Positions 6,341 through 10,502 of a DNA stretch of 10,502 nt are shown here, piece after piece; the stretch's first letter is position 1, and each line of letters begins with the position of its first letter. The notes under the pieces were generated by a model. It was not told the origin of the DNA, searched no databases, and saw only the letters and a program-made list of their open reading frames with translations. This stretch comes from CAYVZZ01 sp964456185 (GTDB lineage: Bacteria > Pseudomonadota > Gammaproteobacteria > Pseudomonadales > Alcanivoracaceae): the NCBI GenBank assembly GCA_964456185.1, contig CAYVZZ010000076.1, forward strand, positions 1 through 10,502, read 5' to 3'. The position numbers and the translations under genes are program-made.

Positions 6341-7140
6341 TTAAAACCGGCACCGTACTCGACCGCATCTTGGCGCGTAAGCAACAAGAAGTAGTTGAGC
6401 GCAAGCAACAGCAAACCTTGGCCGAGGTGCAGCAAGTGGCTAAGCAGCAGCCGCCTGCTCGTGGCTTTGTGCAGGCTTTGCAAACAAAAGTGGCAGCAGG
6501 TAAGCCTGCGGTGATTGCCGAAGTCAAAAAAGCCTCTCCATCAAAAGGCGTGATTCGTGAGGATTTTCAACCCGCGACCATTGCCAAACAATATCAGCAG
6601 GCCGGGGCGGCTTGTCTTTCGGTATTAACCGACCACGATTTCTTCCAAGGCAGCGAAGCCTATTTGCAAGCCGCACGCCAAGCCTGTGAGCTACCTGTGT
6701 TGCGCAAAGAATTTATTATCGACCCCTGGCAGGTATGGGAAACCCGCGCCATTGGTGCCGATGCCATGCTGCTGATTGTCATGGCGCTGGAGCAAGAGCA
6801 GTTGGAATTGCTGTATCACACCGCGCGTGAAGCTGGGCTGGATGTGTTGGTCGAAGTACACGACGAGGCCGAGCTGCAACGAGCCAAACGCCTGGATGGT
6901 GCGCTTATTGGTGTGAATAACCGTGACCTCAAGACCTTTGATGTTCACCTGGAAACCAGCTTCACGTTGCGTAAACAACTCGCCGCCGAACGCTTGCTGG
7001 TTAGCGAAAGCGGTATCCACACGCCAGATAATGTGCGTGCCTTGCGGGATGCTGGCTTAGGTGCTTTTCTGGTAGGTGAGGCCTTTATGCGCGAGGCCCA
7101 TCCCGGGCAGGCATTGCAGCGATTGTTTGGGAGCCAATAA
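6337..7140 (+). CDS. trpC: Indole-3-glycerol-phosphate synthase
   Basis: A 267-residue (beta/alpha)8-barrel enzyme that closes the indole ring, converting carboxyphenylamino-deoxyribulose phosphate to indole-3-glycerol phosphate with loss of CO2 and water. Barrel motifs appear in order: AEVKKASPSKG (61-71, with a catalytic Lys), LRKEFI (122-127, catalytic Lys), LVEVHDEAEL (171-180), IGVNNRDLKTF (191-201), SESGI (223-227) and FLVGEAFM (244-251). It is monofunctional; the TrpF domain fused to it in E. coli is absent, so phosphoribosyl-anthranilate isomerase must be encoded elsewhere. The start overlaps trpD by ATGA, with GAAGG at 6325-6329. The stop TAA shares its last base with the next start codon. 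Confidence 0.97.
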   Translation: MIKTGTVLDRILARKQQEVVERKQQQTLAEVQQVAKQQPPARGFVQALQTKVAAGKPAVIAEVKKASPSKGVIREDFQPATIAKQYQQAGAACLSVLTDHDFFQGSEAYLQAARQACELPVLRKEFIIDPWQVWETRAIGADAMLLIVMALEQEQLELLYHTAREAGLDVLVEVHDEAELQRAKRLDGALIGVNNRDLKTFDVHLETSFTLRKQLAAERLLVSESGIHTPDNVRALRDAGLGAFLVGEAFMREAHPGQALQRLFGSQ

Positions 7141-8054
7141 TGCAACGGCTGGGCTTCGTCGTCGTTTTCGTCTTGGTACTGCTGGCGGGCTGTAGCAACC
7201 GCCCTCACAGTGACGATCGCACTTATATTTACATGGATGGCACGGGTCATTTGGTGCATGGCGTCTTGCCAGCCAATAATGACGGCAAGCCGAATAAAAC
7301 GGCAGCGACCACCAAAAAAGAAACCGCCTCAGCCAATGAGCTAGAGGTTGATGGTGTAACCTATCAATCTGCAGAAGCGGCTGCCGCGAAGCAAGAAGCG
7401 CGTGCTCATGATCGCTTCGTCACCTACTTTAATGCCGACGGTCGCGTGATCCGCCAGCGTATTGATCCGGTGGCGGCCAAAAAACATGCCCAGCAGATTG
7501 CCAATCAAAAGGATTATGAAACCATCACGCACGCTGCCAGCCAACGCGCGCTGGATCGGCAATATAGCCAAACCCAAATGGCAGTGCCGGCCGACTGCTG
7601 CCGTGCGTTGTTACCTCATGCCGACCCGCTGAAACTGGGAGACGATGCCGTATTGCGCTTCGAGCCCGGTAGCTACGGCTGGATTACCTTGTCACAGCGT
7701 CATCCCGCTCATTTGTATGAGCTGGATGAGAAGGCGCAGCGCCTACGGGTAATTAGTTACAAGCAAAATGGCCATTATTTGCATCCTTTTTTGCTGTTTC
7801 TGAACCAGCAGGGCACGCCGGTGATGGCGGTGAACAATTTTTTTCAGCGCCGCTATTCGGAAACCTGGTTTCGTTATAGCTATGTAGAGGGCGATTTGCC
7901 CATTCCCGACAACGCCCATTTTGCGGTGTTGTATCTGCCCTATGAAGGCGGCGGCCCCAAGGTGGGCATGCAGCCGGTGATGGCGGTGAATTTGCTAGCA
8001 GAAAAAGACGCCAAGCCCACCAAAAAAGGTGAGCTGGTGGTGTCAGTGCATTAA
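7140..8054 (+). CDS. Predicted lipoprotein, possibly MalM-like, coupled to trpC
   Basis: A 304-residue protein with a signal peptide and the lipobox LAGC, lipidated at C18; Ser at +2 favours outer-membrane sorting. After a short conserved-looking piece (TYIYMDGTGHLVHGV, 28-42) comes a Lys/Ala/Thr-rich linker (about 45-66). Next are DGVTYQSAEAAA (71-82) and RFVTYFNADGRVIRQRID (92-109). From about 150 a compact domain begins with vicinal cysteines, DCCRALL (C153, C154). It continues as a beta-rich region with SYKQNG, HPFLLFLNQQGTPV and FAVLYLPYEGG. The layout (Cys pair, an outer-surface Leu/Asp strand, FxY, then a 'leu-tyr' strand) recalls the MalM periplasmic family, but this is memory-based and untested. 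GGGAG (7129-7133) lies inside trpC, 6 bp before the ATG, and the start shares one base with the trpC stop (TAATG), so it is probably expressed with trpGDC. Function is unknown. Confidence 0.8.
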   Translation: MQRLGFVVVFVLVLLAGCSNRPHSDDRTYIYMDGTGHLVHGVLPANNDGKPNKTAATTKKETASANELEVDGVTYQSAEAAAAKQEARAHDRFVTYFNADGRVIRQRIDPVAAKKHAQQIANQKDYETITHAASQRALDRQYSQTQMAVPADCCRALLPHADPLKLGDDAVLRFEPGSYGWITLSQRHPAHLYELDEKAQRLRVISYKQNGHYLHPFLLFLNQQGTPVMAVNNFFQRRYSETWFRYSYVEGDLPIPDNAHFAVLYLPYEGGGPKVGMQPVMAVNLLAEKDAKPTKKGELVVSVH

Positions 8055-9310
8055 GGCTTAGCGCGGGTGACGCGTGCGGTTTTTACCGTGTTGTCCTTGA
8101 GCTGGATGACATCGATAAGGAAGTCTTCAATGCGCACCGACACGCTGCTTTCGGGAATATCCTGTAAATATTCCAAAATAAGACCATTAAGCGTTTTCGG
8201 GCCATCGGTGGGCAGATCCCATTTCAGCACCCGATTAATGTCTCGCAAGTGCATGCCGCCATCAATCAGATAGCTGCCATCCGCCTGGGGCTGAATGTCT
8301 TCGTGGGTGGCCGTCAGGTTGGTAGTGAACTCGCCGACAATCTCTTCAAGAATATCTTCCAGCGTGATTAGCCCCAGCACATCACCATATTCATCGACCA
8401 CAATGCCGATGCGCTCGCGAGCGTTTTGAAAGTGCAACAGCTGGTGGTTGAGCGGGGTGCCTTCCGGCACAAAATACGGCTTGGTGAGCAGCTGGCGGAT
8501 GTGATCTTTGGTGATTTCCGTCTGCTGTAATAAATAGCTGACCCGACGCAGATGCAACATGCCCAGGATGTTGTTGGGGTTGTCGTGATACACCGGCAGG
8601 CGAGTGTGGGGTGCGGCTCTGAGGAAACGCAGGATATCGTCGATATCGTCATCCAAATCAATGCCTTCCAGCTCATTGCGCGGAATCATAATATCGTCGA
8701 CGGTGATTTCGCCTAAATCCAAAATGCTGAGCAACATCTTGCGATGTTTTTCGGGCACCAGATTACCGGCCTCGCTAACAACAGTGCGCAATTCCTCGGG
8801 CGCCAGGCTGCCGTCGTCATTGCTGTGCGTTTTGACCCCAAATAAACGTAGTGTGAATTGGCTAAATGTATTGACAAACCAAGTGAGCGGAGTGAGTAAC
8901 CAGACGAGAGGGCGCAGCAGGATACTGGCCGGAATGGCAATGCGCTCGGGGTGATTGGCGGCATAAACCTTGGGACTGACTTCGCCAAACACTAAGATGA
9001 CAATGGTCAAAACGAGCGGTGCCAAGGCAGCGCCTGTGTTGCCAAACCACTGATAAGCCACCAATGTAGCCAAGGTGGCAGCATAAATGTTGGCAAAGTT
9101 GTTGCCGATTAATATGGCGCTCAGCAGCCTGTCCATGCGCTCACGCAGCTTCTCAACGCGCTTGGCTCCCTTGTGGCCTTCTTGCGCTTTGTGGCGCAGG
9201 CGATAACGGTTGATGGCCAGCATGCTGGTTTCACTGCCTGAGAAGAAAGCAGACAGCAGCAGCAAAATAATCAATGCGGCAAATAGCAGGTGAGTTGGGG
9301 TGTCGTTCAA
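8051..9310 (-). CDS. corB: CNNM/CBS-domain membrane protein, CorB/YfjD family (HlyC/CorC-type)
   Basis: A 419-residue inner-membrane protein of the CorB/CorC-CNNM family, linked to Mg2+ (and Co2+) transport or homeostasis. The N-terminal CNNM (DUF21) domain has about four hydrophobic segments (7-23, 62-84, 94-110, 124-147) and the motifs FSGSETSM (23-30), GNNFANI (69-75) and FGEVSPK (108-114). It closely follows E. coli YfjD (NRYRLRH, KRVEKL, LIGNN). A CBS pair covers about 205-325, ending in VVDEYGDVLGLITLEDILEE (304-323), and a CorC/HlyC C-terminal domain covers about 340-410. The start codon is TTG (- strand, 9308-9310). An in-frame stop lies four codons upstream, and the next Met (30) would remove the first membrane segment. 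The Shine-Dalgarno is weak. It lies 56 bp after ypjD and is probably cotranscribed. Confidence 0.93.
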   Translation of the reverse strand: MNDTPTHLLFAALIILLLLSAFFSGSETSMLAINRYRLRHKAQEGHKGAKRVEKLRERMDRLLSAILIGNNFANIYAATLATLVAYQWFGNTGAALAPLVLTIVILVFGEVSPKVYAANHPERIAIPASILLRPLVWLLTPLTWFVNTFSQFTLRLFGVKTHSNDDGSLAPEELRTVVSEAGNLVPEKHRKMLLSILDLGEITVDDIMIPRNELEGIDLDDDIDDILRFLRAAPHTRLPVYHDNPNNILGMLHLRRVSYLLQQTEITKDHIRQLLTKPYFVPEGTPLNHQLLHFQNARERIGIVVDEYGDVLGLITLEDILEEIVGEFTTNLTATHEDIQPQADGSYLIDGGMHLRDINRVLKWDLPTDGPKTLNGLILEYLQDIPESSVSVRIEDFLIDVIQLKDNTVKTARVTRAKP

Positions 9311-9366
9311 AGTGGTCTTTTAATTAGAATCGGAAAGGATATTTTGTGAGACTTTGGCGGCCGCTG

Positions 9367-10161
9367 TCAATACACCAGATCAATAATCGCTTGGGTGCCA
9401 AAGAAACCCACAATCAAGACGATAAAGCCGGCAATGGTCAGGCGTCCTGCTGTGATGCTGCGCCAGCCGATGAAATGCCGTCCGGTCAACAAGAACGCGA
9501 AAATCAACCAAGCGATTACGGTCAGTACGGCTTGGTGAACCAAATGTTGGGTCACCAGGTTATCGACGTAAATTAGCCCCAGTGCAATGGCAACTGTCAG
9601 CAAAATAAAGCCGGTCCAGATGAGCTCGAACAGCATGGTTTCCATGGTTTGAATGGGCGGCAACCGACTCGGCAAGCCACGCAGATTACCCTGCTTCAAC
9701 TGGTGGTGTTGCAGCATGATCAGAATAGACTGACAGGTGGCAATGGTCATGGCGGCATAGGCCAAAATCGACATGATAACGTGTGCCGCAATGCCCGGTG
9801 CCAAGGGGGCAGAGGTGTAGCTGGTGTGTACCAACATAGCCGGAGGGAGCAGCAGGATGGACACAGGAAACGCCATCAGGCTGACCCATTCCAATGGCCG
9901 ATAAAGGCTGCTGATGAGCACTAAAACCGTACCGCAAAAGGTAATTGCCGATGCGACGGTGAGAATGCCCAGCGCCACTCCCTGTGGATGCACCATGAGG
10001 TGCCATAAACACCAGGCATGACTCAGCGCCGCCAACCAGCCAAAAGCAAGAAAGCGAATGCGTGAAGGTGCCTTGTTTTGTCGTAACTGGCGCAGCGCCA
10101 GCCCTGACGATATGGCGTAAAAGGTGACGGCAATAAGACCCGCCAGCACTGTTAGGTTCAT
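9367..10161 (-). CDS. ypjD: Cytochrome c assembly-like inner membrane protein YpjD
   Basis: A 264-residue, almost entirely hydrophobic protein with about eight membrane segments (roughly 4-22, 37-55, 62-84, 93-112, 126-149, 179-199, 211-226, 241-262). It belongs to the CcsA/CcmC-like family as represented by E. coli YpjD. It shares with that protein the LxSHAxxLxxxL segment near the N-terminus, a GIAAHVIMSILAYA helix, the cytoplasmic PPIQTMETMLF-like linker, and HQAVLTVIAWLIFAFLLTGR before a GWR motif. Histidines H48, H127, H209 and H229 lie in or near membrane segments and could bind haem. The WxWD-type tryptophan-rich motif of true haem handlers (CcmC, CcmF, CcsA) is not visible, so a role in haem delivery is unproven. 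AAAGGGA (- strand, 10167-10173) precedes the ATG. The pairing with corB matches E. coli and Pseudomonas, where ffh lies on the other side. Confidence 0.9.
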   Translation of the reverse strand: MNLTVLAGLIAVTFYAISSGLALRQLRQNKAPSRIRFLAFGWLAALSHAWCLWHLMVHPQGVALGILTVASAITFCGTVLVLISSLYRPLEWVSLMAFPVSILLLPPAMLVHTSYTSAPLAPGIAAHVIMSILAYAAMTIATCQSILIMLQHHQLKQGNLRGLPSRLPPIQTMETMLFELIWTGFILLTVAIALGLIYVDNLVTQHLVHQAVLTVIAWLIFAFLLTGRHFIGWRSITAGRLTIAGFIVLIVGFFGTQAIIDLVY

Positions 10162-10329
10162 GGTTTTCCCTTTGTTCCGAGCGGATAGTCTGTCACAGCA
10201 TTACGATGGATGGAAGCCAGCTTGTGCCAATGATGTACAACTTATGAGGCCAATCTTTTGGCGTCAGGGGAATTTGACTTAAATAGGCAGCTGCAGGATG
10301 CTGGTTAAATAATGTACTGGAGATACACC
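10162..10329. other. Divergent intergenic region, ypjD to unknown gene
   Basis: These 168 bp separate the divergent ypjD and the unknown gene at 10330. There is a TTGACT hexamer at 10274-10279 on the + strand, without a good -10 box at normal spacing. A small inverted repeat, GCCAA-TCTT-TTGGC, lies at 10249-10262. On the - strand a TTGGCA-like -35 exists, but its best -10 is 19 bp away. No promoter is convincing. No ffh sequence and no RNA gene is seen. Confidence 0.4.
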
Positions 10330-10502
10330 ATGACAATGTCACTCGATGCGCTAAGGCACAAGGTGATGGCTCAAAAAGAAGCTGTGCCCGAGCTGTATGG
10401 TGAGGTGGATTTTAGTCAAACACCTGAGCGATTTTGCACCGAACCCGGAACTAAAACCATGCTGCCTGCTGCCTATGCGAAGCGTTACCGCAGTGGCCTG
10501 TT
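10330..10502 (+). CDS. Unrecognised protein, 5' end only
   Basis: An open frame starts at ATG 10330, with a clear Shine-Dalgarno GGAG (10319-10322) 7 bp before it, and stays open for 57 codons to the window edge. An alternative ATG lies two codons on (10336). The visible protein begins MTMSLDALRHKVMAQKEAV and continues through YGEVDFSQTPERFCTEPGTK to PAAYAKRYRSGL. It has no signal peptide or membrane segment; it is polar and looks cytoplasmic. I do not recognise the family. It is not Ffh, which might be expected beside ypjD. The good ribosome-binding site and the unbroken frame support a real gene. Confidence 0.65.
   Translation, partial: MTMSLDALRHKVMAQKEAVPELYGEVDFSQTPERFCTEPGTKTMLPAAYAKRYRSGL

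Noticed and set aside
8017..8040. CCACCA/TGGTGG inverted repeat at the end of the lipoprotein gene as a terminator for corB
   Set aside because: The loop is 12 bases and no T-tract follows directly on the - strand; it lies in coding sequence and is probably incidental.
10274..10312. TTGACT (10274-10279) with TTAAAT (10305-10310) as a promoter for the gene at 10330
   Set aside because: The spacer is 25 bp, far outside the normal sigma-70 range, and no alternative -10 at 16-18 bp is acceptable.
1..10502. Search for CRISPR arrays, tRNA/rRNA genes, insertion sequences, toxin-antitoxin pairs, or defence genes
   Set aside because: By eye I found no regularly spaced repeats, no transposase motifs or terminal inverted repeats, and no RNA gene signatures. 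Almost all bases are explained by core metabolic and membrane-protein genes.

Overview
The window reads as ordinary core-metabolism chromosome from a gammaproteobacterium. The order sucB-lpd-sucC-sucD, with the E3 gene inside the 2-oxoglutarate dehydrogenase/succinyl-CoA synthetase cluster, and a trpGDC cluster without trpE beside it are typical of Pseudomonadales (Pseudomonas, Acinetobacter and relatives). A Moraxellaceae-like or neighbouring lineage is my best guess, but the sequence alone does not fix it. Coding density is high and codon use looks even. I see no insertion sequences, CRISPR, tRNA or rRNA genes, or phage genes.

Left part (1-3732, + strand): the 3' end of sucB (E2), the complete E3 gene, then sucC and sucD, which overlap by ATGA. 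Together they turn 2-oxoglutarate into succinyl-CoA and then succinate plus ATP/GTP. A 13-bp stem-loop sits between lpd and sucC. A strong terminator that looks usable in both directions closes the operon and also serves the convergent gene that follows.

Middle (3751-8054): a DsbG-type periplasmic thiol-disulfide protein on the - strand that carries a lipobox. It diverges from trpG-trpD-trpC across a 149-bp region with back-to-back candidate promoters and two short perfect palindromes. The trp genes supply the glutamine amidotransferase of anthranilate synthase, anthranilate phosphoribosyltransferase and indole-3-glycerol-phosphate synthase. A lipoprotein gene of uncertain function, perhaps MalM-like at its C-terminus, is tightly coupled to trpC by a one-base stop/start overlap.

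Right part (8051-10502): on the - strand, ypjD (CcsA-like membrane protein) followed by corB/yfjD (CNNM/CBS-domain membrane protein), a pair often found next to ffh in gammaproteobacteria. The corB stop codon overlaps the lipoprotein stop codon. Divergent from ypjD there is not ffh but the start of an unrecognised gene that runs off the window.

I found no convincing new multi-gene system. The points worth a second look are the lipidated DsbG, the lipoprotein joined to trpGDC, the regulatory palindromes between dsbG and trpG, the stem-loop inside the suc operon, and the unidentified gene at the right edge.
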